From Salvia splendens (lineage: Eukaryota > Streptophyta > Magnoliopsida > Lamiales > Lamiaceae), in assembly GCF_004379255.2 (NCBI RefSeq), contig NC_056046.1, positions 4,836,001 to 4,900,000 of the forward strand: 64,000 nucleotides of DNA. The letters run 5' to 3'. Every line of letters starts with the position of its first letter. Position 1 is the stretch's first letter. The position numbers and the translations under genes are program-made. Below, piece by piece: positions 1-9,750 of the stretch. The notes under the pieces are model-generated. The model saw only the letters and a list, made by a program, of their open reading frames with translations, ran no database searches and was not told the DNA's origin.

Positions 1-60
1 TCCGGTCGGAAAACTATCCCACCTTCACTTTAATCAGTAAGTTTAGCGATTCTGATTACT
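1..60 (+). pseudogene. Relic of a malectin-domain receptor (left-hand cluster member)
   Basis: The first 35 bases match gene A around 641-675, the stretch coding for PGQKIIRLHFNP, with only a few substitutions. The next bases (AGTAAGTTTAGCGATTC) resemble the LLSNFSAS codons near 736. The sequence between those two blocks is missing and there is no open frame. I read this as the internally deleted tail of another malectin ectodomain copy cut by the window edge, so the cluster extends to the left. Confidence 0.55.
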
Positions 61-214
61 TTTGGTAAATAGTAAAGCAAGGCAGTGGTCTCGTTTTATG
101 ATAACATTTTATGTTGGCAAGCTGAAAATCATGATATATATTTTATGTTATTATGGGAATACTTGGTCTCTCTTAACCATATGCCTTTGGAAATTTTCAA
201 TACCTGCCACAATG

Positions 215-221
215 TATATAA
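215..221 (+). promoter_or_regulatory. Possible TATA box of gene A
   Basis: TATATAA lies about 100 bp upstream of the chosen ATG at 323, a plausible core-promoter spacing once a short 5' UTR is allowed for. No other element is recognised in the upstream sequence. Confidence 0.3.
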
Positions 222-322
222 CAGTTGACAGATGGGAATGAGAATGAGAGCTTTGATCAAGTGGGATCATTACTAGTTTCCTAATATCCATTATCACCGA
301 TGTCAACAACACAAATGAAGCC

Positions 323-3300
323 ATGAAAATGTCTCAAAATTCACTTGCTCCGCTGCTTCTCTTCTTGACCATCACGATCACAGTCGTAACTAGCAACCCG
401 ACTTACTTTACAGTCGACATCTCTGTCAGCTGCGGCTCAACCGACACTTCTGTATCACGCGGCGGAAGAGAATGGCTAGGAGAAACACAACCAATATTTT
501 CTTCTCTGCTGCAATTAAAGGGCTTGTCGATGACCTCCACAGTCATCCACGAGTTGACCTCTGCTGATCCAGTTCCACATGAGACAGCCCGAATCTCACG
601 TTCCCAGTTCTCCTACCTGTTTCAAGTCAGTCCCGGTCAGAAAATCATCCGCCTTCACTTTAATCCGGCTTCTTACAGAGGCTATGAAGGGCTTGTCGAC
701 TTGTTCACTGTTGAAGCCGGTCCCTTTACCTTGCTGAGTAACTTCAGCGCTTCACTCACTGCTGAGGCTCTTGGAGTGGATACTTTTGTGAAGGAGTTTT
801 GGTTGAACATACAAGAAAACCAACAACTCATCATAAGTTTCACTCCCAGAAGTAGTCAAACATTAGATACGTACGCCTTCATAAATGGCATCGAGATTCT
901 AGGTAGCAATGGGGCCTTTCCTAGTTCGAATCCCCTGCCTCCTTCTCAGGATTCACTATCCGAAACAATCCTAGTTTTCCTTTTATCTCTTGTTCAGAGA
1001 AATGCAACTGCAGCTATTGCAATAGCTGTAATATCCTTATTAAGTATCATTGTTCACACGTTGAGACAATATTGGGAGGAAGATAGCAGCACTAAGGACG
1101 AAAACAAGCCATCACCCAAAGCTGCACGAGTCTGTCGTCGTTTTTCTCTAGCTGAGATCCAACTGGCCACCAAATATTTCAGTGACGAGCGTTTGATTGG
1201 AAGGGGCGGGTTTGGAAATGTCTACAGAGGCGTCATTGATGAAGGCCAAATGACTGTTGCTATAAAGAAGTTAAACCCAAACTCCATGCAGGGGGCACAA
1301 GAGTTTCTGACTGAAATCGAAACACTTTCTGAGTTGCGCCATGTTAATCTAGTTTCACTGATAGGTTACTGCAACGACCACGGGGAGATGATTCTGGTTT
1401 ATGATTATATGTCTGGTGGAACCCTTGAGAATCGCATCTACAAGCCTTCAAGGAAAAGACGCCATGTTGCTTCTATCACTTGGGAACAACGCCTTAACAT
1501 CTGCATTGGGGCTGGCCGGGGGCTAGACTATCTCCACACGGGCCATGGAGTGATACATCGCGATGTGAAGCCTTCAAACATTCTTTTGGATGAAGACTTG
1601 ACAGCTAAGGTTTCTGATTTCGGTCTGGCCAAACCAGAGGACAGAAGCAAGTCAAAAACTCATGTCAGCACAAATGTTAAAGGCACGAGGGGATATTTAG
1701 ACCCACATTATTTCCACACTCGTAATCTAACAAGGAAAAGTGACACATACGCGTTTGGGGTGGTGTTGTTGGAAGTGTTGTGCGGGAGACCGTCGGTGGA
1801 TTTAAGGGTAACGGAGGACGAGCAGATTTTGAGCTTTTGGGTTCATGATAAGAAGAGTAAGGGAGAAGTTGATCAGATTGTTGATCTGAGTTTGAGGGAT
1901 GAGATTTCTGAAAACAGCCTCAAGACATTTGTGGAGGTTGCTGAAAGATGCTTAGAAGACGAACCAAATAATCGGCCAACAATGTCCCAAGTTGTGCAGC
2001 AGCTTGAACTTGCACTTGAGCAACAACAGGAAAACAAACAGATTTCGTTGTCCAATGAGATGGAAAGTTTTTACGAAGAAAATGGACCGTCAGCCAGCAC
2101 AGGGCTGTCATCTATGTCGACTGCGCAATGGAAAAATCTTACTAGCTCCCCAAAAGTGCAGGCTAGCTTCAAGATGGTTAATGCTATGCTATCAAGATTT
2201 TCGCTGCCGAAAATAGGAGGTCACTTATCCAAGGAAAATAAACTTTTATTATCAGGTAATGAAACTGAAATCACCTCACCACTTCTTTATTCTAGTTATT
2301 ATTTTCTGTTGCTTTAATTTAATTCCAACAAAACTAATGAAAGGTATAAAATGTGTGTGACCACAGAAATCGGAGAAGCAAATGTAGGATTGACCATGTT
2401 TGATTGGTATACACTTTCAGCTGCTACTAATCGTTTCTCCTCCTCGAATAAAATCGGAAAGGGTGGATTTGGTCGAGTTTACAAGGTGACTGTTTTTCTA
2501 GTTTACACCACTTATCTGTTCTTTGTATCTGATATAGGCCTTGCGATCTTTCGACTGATTAAACCATTCGTGTTGAATAGGGTGTGCTACCTACAGGACA
2601 AGTAGTTGCTGTGAAAAGGCGTTCGACATATACCCCACAATCAGTCCAAGAATTCAAATGTGAAGTCCTTTTGCTTCCCAATCTTCACCATCAAAACATT
2701 ATCAAACTACTTGGCTACTGCATTCATAGCAAAGAAAAGCTGCTTGTATACGAGTTCATGGAAAACAAAAGTCTAGATACATTTATCGGTTGGTTTCTTC
2801 ATAATCTATACACCATTTCATTTATCTCTCTGTCTCAACAAGATATTAGTAATACTATATATCAGTGCTATTGAGCTACAACTTTACATGATAAATTTCA
2901 ATTGTAGATGATGAGAAGAAGCGAAACTTTCCATGGCCAGTACGATTCAACATCCTAAAGGGGATAGCTCGAGGACTAGTTCATCTACATCAACATTCTG
3001 GAGTGCGAGTCATTCATGGAGATCCCAAATCAAGCAATATATTACTGGACCGTGAGATGGTTCCTAAAATTTCAGACTTCGGATTTTCCAGGACTTTGTT
3101 ACAGCATCAATACGAACTAGAGACAGGAATTGCTGAAGGCACCCCGTAAGCATCAGGACGCGTTTCGTCCCCTTCTCTTACATTAACAACTGTGTTAATC
3201 ACTTATGTGTTTTGCAGCTGTTATATATCTCCGGAGCGTTTGAAGCAAGGTAGGGTTTCGGTAAAATCAGATGTTTACAGCTTCGGAGTTGTGATACTGG

Positions 3301-3652
3301 AGATGGTGAGTGGGCGGAGAGCATGGGAATCTTACTCAGTGAATAAGATGAACCTTATTGATTATGTAAGTCTCCAACTTATGTTTAGTAAAAATCTTAA
3401 AATCTACACATATAATCATGTCTTACTAGTGCTATATATAGAGTGATTTGTGATGAGAGAAATGAATGTTATGTTTAGGCACGGAAGCTGCGGAGTGAAG
3501 GGAAAGTATTAGAGGTGGTGGATGCGACAGTTGGTGGGACGGATGAAGCGCTGAGGTGCATTAAAGTCGGGCTGCGCTGCACCTTAGAGCATCCAGACGA
3601 CCGGCCAGACATGCCTACCGTGCTTAAAACGCTGGAAGGAGAAGCTCTCTGA
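323..3652 (+). CDS. FERONIA-like receptor with two kinase domains (unit A, intact)
   Basis: Exons: 323-2255, 2367-2485, 2581-2788, 2908-3145, 3218-3365, 3479-3652; every junction is GT-AG and phases join to 939 residues. Residues 1-24 are a signal peptide. Residues about 29-195 are one malectin subdomain; the usual second subdomain is absent. TM is about 230-247. Kinase 1 (about 292-565) is CrRLK1L-type with IGRGGFG, VAIK (K315), HRD (D414) and DFG (D432). Kinase 2 (about 655-935) is CRK/DLSV-like in sequence and intron positions, with GKGGFGRVYK, VAVK (K696), HGD in place of HRD (D792 kept) and DFG (D810). Both domains keep the catalytic residues, so both could be active; kinase 2 would be a non-RD kinase. 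Expected location is the plasma membrane. Retaining the first intron (2256-2366) gives a stop at 2317 and a 664-residue single-kinase receptor. FERONIA relatives bind RALF peptides or cell-wall pectin; whether this one does is unknown. Confidence 0.8.
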
Positions 3653-3975
3653 CTGCACACTGGAGATATGAACAAGATTAGGAGAGTATAGACTTATGCT
3701 TTATGTGGTGATTAGGTCCATCAACACTTGTTTGTTGGATGTATGTTTCTAGTAATATCAATTTTATTTTTTAAATTTTGAGGTAAGCTGCAAAAGAATT
3801 AGACTCCAATTAAATGTCACCCTGCTCCAACCCATTATAATAAAATAAGATCACTGAGTTGTTTTACATACTATACATGAATAGATAAAACATGAAACTT
3901 TCCAGCAAAGTTACAGCCAGTTCACTTCACTATCATCAATCTAAAGGAACCTAAGGTGAAACTTTCTGCTGATTC
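3653..3975. other. Gap between convergent units A and B
   Basis: AT-rich sequence between the stop codons of two tail-to-tail genes. It should hold both 3' UTRs. No ORF, repeat or RNA gene is seen. Confidence 0.5.
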
Positions 3976-6900
3976 TTACAGATGCATAGCAGACTCCAAA
4001 GCGCGAACAACATTTCTCATAGCTGGCCGATCAACCCCTTGAAGATCCACGCATGCAATGGCTGTCTCAGCAAATATCTTCAAGCATTCAGGAGAAATAT
4101 CGCCATTGAGGCTAGAATCAACTATCTCTTCAAGTTTTCCTTTCCTGAAACATGATGCTGCCCAGGTCGCCAAGTTCCTCCGCTCTATTTCTAAGCTTAT
4201 ATCCATTGCTTTCCTACCACACAAAATTTCAAACAACACCACACCATACGAGTATACATCAGACTTTTCTGTCAACCGAGAAGTGTGGAAGTACTCAGGG
4301 TCCAGGTAACCTAAGGTGACTTGCGCCAATGTGTTAAAATGGGTGTCACGCTCAGCTGAGGGCCCTGCTCTTGACTGGGAAAAATCAGACAGTTTGGCAA
4401 TCCATCTTTCATCCAGTAGTATACTGGTGGACTTAATATTGCGGTGGATAATAGGGTATTCAAAACCAGTATGAAGATAGCTTAATCCCTTGGCAGCATC
4501 TATACAAATTTGAAGGCGTTGTTTCCATGTGAATGGGGAATTCCCCGAGTTGTGGAGATGGTCAAATAACGTGCAATGCGCCATGTAATCATAGACTAAG
4601 ATCGCCTCTCCATTTTCATGAATGCAGTAACCAAGTAGATTAATGATGTTGTGGTGATTGAATCTGGAAGTCAAAAAAATCTCATTTTTGAACTCATTGA
4701 GATCAAGCCATGATAAAGCAAACCTTTTAATGCCAACTGTCTGTCCTGTTGGTAATACAGCCTATATAAAATTAGAATTAGTATATTTGGGGATAAATTT
4801 CTTCACCATAGTGTAAGTGAAAATAAAGATGATATAACTCTAGATAAAGTCACCTTATACACAGAACATCGTACGCTATCTCCAATCTTCTGTGAATCGG
4901 AGAACTGATTGGTTGCAGTGGCAATGATGGTCAGATCAAACTTTGGCAATTTAATGTATGATGCACTAAGTTCTGCAATATTCCAGTATTTACTAAAGTC
5001 AGCAGATGCACAACCACAATGTGATATAAAAATGATTGAAATTGATCTTGTCAGAATGAATGCAAACCTGATATTAAGCCCATCAGCTCTTTTCTCTTAG
5101 ATGGTTTTATCTTGTTCCTGAAGGCACCCCAAGTCCAGAATCTCAACGGCTGGCGTGATTTTGGTTTCTTCCCATCTCCTTTAGCAGTTGGAGAGTAACA
5201 TGAGTTAGTCTGTTTGGTAGGAGAAGTAAATGTCTTTTCCTCAGTATCTTCAGAGGATAGACTGTCTTCAATAGATGGATAGACATCATTAGCAACGTTA
5301 TCAGCTCGTTGTTTACTCTCTTGCTGATCAAGTGCAAACTCAAGTTGTACCACAACTTGAGCCATGGTAGGCCTTTTCTCTGGCTCATCATGCAAACATC
5401 TATTAGCAATCTCAACGAATGCCTTCAGGCTGCTTACTGAGATTTCGTCTCTGAGGGAAGAATCAACAATCTGATCAACTTCTTCCCTATCAATCTTATC
5501 TCGAGCCCACCTGGTTAGAATCCGCTCATCCTCTATTGCAAATGAATCAATTGCTGGTCTCCCGCACAATGCCTCCAACAAAACCACACCAAAAGCATAT
5601 GTGTCGCTTTTCCTGGTAAGCTTTTGAGTGTTGAGGTAATATGGATCTAAGTACCCAAATGTTCCTTTAACCTTTGTGCTTACATGGCTCCGCAACCTGT
5701 CTTCAGGTTTAGCCAAGCCGAAATCTGAGACCTTGGCTACAAAATTTTCATCAAGAAGGATGTTCGAAGCCTTTATATCACGATGTATGACCCTATGACC
5801 AGTATGAAGATACTCAAGTCCTCGTGCTGCTCCAACACAGATATCCAACCGTTGCTTCCAGATGAGAGAAGAATGATTACTGTTGTACCTTCCAAGTTTG
5901 TAGAGGTGGTCAGCCAGTGTACCACAAATCATATACTCGTAAACAAGAATCATTTCCCTTAGCTCACTACAGTACCCAATCAGAGAGACAAGATTGATAT
6001 GTCGAAGCTCGGTGAGTGTTTCAATCTCTGTAAGAAACTCAAGTGCCCCCTGCCTGGAATTCGACTTTAGCCTCTTTACAGCAACTGTTGTTTGTCCCCT
6101 ATCAATGAAGCCTTTGTAGACATTACCGAATCCACCCCTTCCAATTAGAAGTCCAACGTCGAAATTTCTAGTGGCTAATTGGATATCAGCTAGTGAAAAG
6201 CGGCGACAAAGTCTCTCAGCCTTGGCTGATGGCTTGTGTTCATCCTCGATGCTCCTTGATTCCCAAATCTCCCGCAGTTCATGAAGAATGATACTCAATA
6301 GAGATATTGCAGCTATTGCAAGAGTTGCACTCGCATTTTGATAACCAAGAACAGAGATCAAAATTTGGAGAATACGAGACCGTGGCTCCTGAGGTGGAGG
6401 CATGGGGTTTGGACTAGCTAGACTGTTGTCAGGATTGCTCAGCTTAACTATTTCAAATCCTGCAAGAACTTCAAGTTCACCAAATGATTGGAGGGAAATC
6501 AAGATCTCACTTCTGCCATTTTGTTTCCGCCCTTTCATCTCCACCATGTAGTCCTTATACAAGACAATGTTATCTTGATCCCTTCCCCTCACAATTTCAG
6601 CTATCATTTCATTGATAAGGATTTTAAACATTGCACCACCAACGTCTGCGTTCTTGAAATGAAGCCGGATCAAGTACCTGAATCCCACCTCCACCGGCAC
6701 TTTCCATGTTTTATTTCTGGCCTTCTCTGCACTTCGTGTAGCCCATTTCGGAAAGACTCCATCAAAACCCTCAGCAGATTGAGCAGGATCCGGTTTGATA
6801 TGTAGCCGATGGACTATCTCAAGTGCAGTGTTGTCATCAACACAAACCATGGAATTCTCACCAACAACTCGGAGTCCAATTTCACCACCCTGAAAGTAGG

Positions 6901-6976
6901 AAAGAGATGCAGGCACGGATACAATCTCAATGCCATTAATGAAGGCATATGCATCCTTTATTGATTTTATAGTGCT
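3976..6976 (-). CDS. FERONIA-like receptor with kinase plus pseudokinase (unit B, main body)
   Basis: Exons on the minus strand: 6976-5068 (5' end cut by an insertion), 4972-4854 (119 nt) and 4761-3976. The first exon opens with the malectin motif AYAFINGIEIV, then malectin subdomain 2, a TM (about TLAIAAISLLSIIL) and a CrRLK1L kinase with intact VAVK, HRD and DFG. The 119-nt exon joins in the same phase as in unit A and carries a degenerate P-loop (IGDSVRCSVYK). Kinase 2 keeps the lysine (GIKRF) but has HRN for HRD and DFS for DFG, so it lacks the catalytic Asp and is predicted to be a pseudokinase. Past the GYC motif it resembles CrRLK1L kinases (LVYDYMAHCTLFDHL), not the CRK type of unit A, and it lacks the CRK introns. 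An in-frame TGA sits just upstream of the first exon. The true N-terminus lies at 8199-8714 beyond the insertion, so the gene may be dead or may need unusual splicing. Confidence 0.7.
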
Positions 6977-8198
6977 CTGCTCTCAACATATTTTTGTCTT
7001 TTCGTTACAAAATATTTCTGGAAAATATATTTTTCTTTGCTCTATACTCAATTGTCAATAAGGACAATTTGAGACTTGTCGGCAACTGCTGTTTTCAAGA
7101 TTAAAACATTAGTTTGAAGATTAAATGACTTCAGGGATTAGACTGACTTAAACATGGCCTATATAGTACCACCCCATATGATTGTAAATTAGTAACACTT
7201 TATTCTTGAATCAACTCAGTTAACTGAGGAAATTGAAGCAATTTGATTATAATCACAGGCCATTGCAGTAACCTCTTGCATCCCTGAAGCATGGCCTGCT
7301 CTCATTCTGGCTCCGTCTTCTTTACATCTCCATTGGGGTCTGTAAGTGATATCTTATATGCCTTTGCATAAAAATATTGTGTTTTCACACTAATCTTTTT
7401 GGTGTATTGCAGATAATTCAACAATGGCTTGCTTGATATTCCACCTTCAAATCTGGAGTCAAGTTGTTCTATAATGCAAATTGTGTGTGTGGGTATTTTT
7501 TCGTGGGAGCATTTCAACTACCTCTCCCAAATGAGTCTCCATATTGAAAATGAAAATACAGCTGCATACTTTAATAGTTGATTCAGATTGTTGTCATATC
7601 AATAGTTGCTTCATCTATACAATATGGGAATACCTTCAGATTGTTGTCTTGACTAGATTATTTTGGATGTTTGAAGTATGTCCTCATACATTAGGACTAA
7701 ATGCTGTAAGCGTGGACCATGTCAATTATGAAATAGTGTAATTTGTCCCACATCGAAAGTGGAACATAAACATTCAAGGATGTCTCTATAAAAGAGAGAC
7801 AACCAAGAATTATTTTATCCCACATCGAAAGTGGAACATAAACATTCAAGGATGTCTCTATAAAAGATAGACAACCAAGAATGATTTTGTCCCACATCGA
7901 AAGTGAAACATAAAACATTCAAGGATGTTTCTATAAAAGAGAAACAACCAAGAATGATTTCATAAATTCGAAAGCCCATTAAATATATATGGGTTAAGAA
8001 GAAATATATATGGGCTAAGACGCATGAGGGAGATGCGTCTCTCCCTAAGACGCATGACCCTCATGCGTCGTTAAAAAAAAACGAAAAAAAAAGAGAGACG
8101 CATGACCCTCATGCGTCTCTATGAAAGACGCAGAGACGCATAATCGTCATGCGTTGTTGATTTTCTCGAGAGAAAGTTATGATGAGTTGAATCAACAA
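6977..8198. mobile_element. 1.2-kb insertion splitting the unit B ectodomain
   Basis: On the minus strand, malectin coding sequence stops at 8199 (after FSPE) and resumes at 6976 (before KDAYAFINGIEI); relatives are continuous here. The insert is AT-rich, has no transposase or reverse-transcriptase ORF, and contains a three-copy 72-bp repeat followed by short palindromes. CCCACATCG followed by TATAAAAG recalls small plant LTR/TRIM elements, but no paired LTRs, inverted ends or clean target duplication were found. Its 8.2-kb edge carries rearranged duplications of the flanking codons. The class is therefore undetermined. Confidence 0.55.
7742..7962. repeat. 72-bp tandem repeat, three copies
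   Basis: CCCACATCGAAAGTG occurs at about 7747, 7819 and 7891, exactly 72 bp apart. Each copy continues with a conserved ATTCAAGGATG, then CTATAAAAGA and ACAACCAAGAAT. Each unit therefore carries a TATA-like box. Confidence 0.85.
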
Positions 8199-8245
8199 CT
8201 CAGGAGAGAAAGTTATGATGAGTTGTTGATTTTCTCGAGTGCTCA
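8015..8245. repeat. Short palindromes and rearranged host codons at the insertion edge
   Basis: GACGCATGA/TCATGCGTC palindromes recur around 8050-8130, including two GACGCATGACCCTCATGCGTC hairpin cores. At 8170-8240, GAGAAAGTTATGATGAGTTG occurs twice in direct orientation together with two copies of GTTGATTTTCTCGAG. The malectin codons ENQQLIITF therefore appear duplicated at the break. Confidence 0.7.
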
Positions 8246-8714
8246 AACAAAACTCCTTAGCAAAAGGAGCATCAGCAGTAAGTGAAGCACTGAAATTACT
8301 AAGCAAGGTAAAAGGTCCAACTTCAACAGTGAAAAAATCTCTCAACCCTTTGAAACCACTGTGTTGAGTGGGATTGAAGTGAAGGCGGATGATTTTCTGA
8401 CCTTTATTGAGCCGAAATGCATATGAGAATTGCGAAAGGGAGATTCTAGCCGTCTTGTACGGAACAGGATCAGCACAGCTCAAGCGATGGATGGGCTCTG
8501 ATGCGGCTGGTGATCCCCTTAGCTCTAGAAATGGGGAGGGTTTAGGGCGTAGGTCTCCAAGCCATTGGCGACCGTTGCGTGCTGCAGAAGCTCCGGTTGA
8601 TCCGCAGTTGATCGAAACATCATCTGTGAAGTCAGCTTGATTATTAGAACAATAGGAGAATGTGATGAAGAAGCAGAGGAATGGCAAAGCAACTGAAATA
8701 AGAGAGGAATCCAT
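8199..8714 (-). pseudogene. Detached N-terminal part of unit B (signal peptide and malectin 1)
   Basis: The ATG at 8714 starts a signal peptide (MDSSLISVALPFLCFFITF), followed by DVSINCGSTGAS and the first malectin subdomain through ENQQLIITFSPE. It is close to gene A residues 25-175. The next expected segment (AYAFINGIEI) is 1.2 kb away at 6976, past the insertion. The open frame runs about 30 codons into the insert and stops at 8109. I chose this Met, not the upstream one at 8843, because it directly precedes a good signal peptide. Confidence 0.7.
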
Positions 8715-9097
8715 GCTCTCGGAAAAACAACTGAATACAGTGATGAATGATGAGTTGGATACCTGAAAATTCATTAGAATGTCAAGGTTGGTGGGTCCTT
8801 TGTGTTCATATTTTCTCAAGTCGTGGTTGACCTCTGTCACCACAAAATTATGTCTTTACTCAGTCAATACATAAGCATGTTAGTGCTCTTACTTTGTTGA
8901 ATCAATCTTATTTCCAGAGTGCTTTGTTCCAATATATGTGTAAGAAATTTATAATTACACTTATTCACTACACATTTACATTAGTTCATCTCCGAAGGGA
9001 TTTATTTTTCCCTTTTTAAAACGAACATGGGACCTCACCTTGTTATACAACAGTTCAAGAAAGATTGTAATCTCTTGTACATCTGCAACTAGTTTCT

Positions 9098-9147
9098 ATC
9101 TTCAGTTTTAGTCGAGCCAAAATCGGACACTTTAGCTATGAAATTTT
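9098..9147 (-). pseudogene. Scrap of a receptor kinase (DFG region)
   Basis: On the minus strand this reads NFIAKVSDFGSTKTED, closely matching NFVAKVSDFGLAKPED of unit B kinase 1. No kinase sequence was recognised on either side. It is a short relic in the 8.7-9.7 kb gap, which otherwise shows nothing I recognise. Confidence 0.6.
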
Positions 9148-9750
9148 TCATTCAGCTAGATCAAACTCCATTTTGGACACAGTTCTCATATATGAGAGGC
9201 TTCAGATAGATACAGCTCATCTCTTACTGTAAGCCATGTATTTGACTTGCAGTGGCTCCACACTGCAATACATGGTGACCTTGACCAACAGATCAGAGTC
9301 TATACCAATACCAGCCATAGGCACAAGGAAGAATTTGTGTACCTCCTTGACTCAGCCATTCATCTCTCTTCTCCTGTTCTAGAAGAAGGCGTCATCGTTG
9401 GTCATGTCTGGAAGGAGCAGTGATCATAAGAAACTGTGTTTCACCACACCATTGAGTTAGTTTGTTATGTAAACTTTGTTTGACAGCTAATATAGATATT
9501 GCACCGCCGGTGGTTAAATATAGATGGAAACTTCTCAATGTTAAAGTTTATATATATGTATATGTCACTTTCAGAAAGAAATTAGAACATCCAGCAAAAC
9601 TATATACTCTTCCAGAAAGTGAATTGACAGCAATGCAGTCTTACCAGAGAAAAGGACAGTAATGAATTCAACATCCAGCAATAGTTTATATCGAAAAATC
9701 ATATGTACATGAAAATTCTTGGATCTCTACGACTATCGTAGGACCCATAT

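Noticed and set aside
8407..8640. Plus-strand 77-codon frame
   Set aside because: It is antisense to the malectin coding sequence of unit B.
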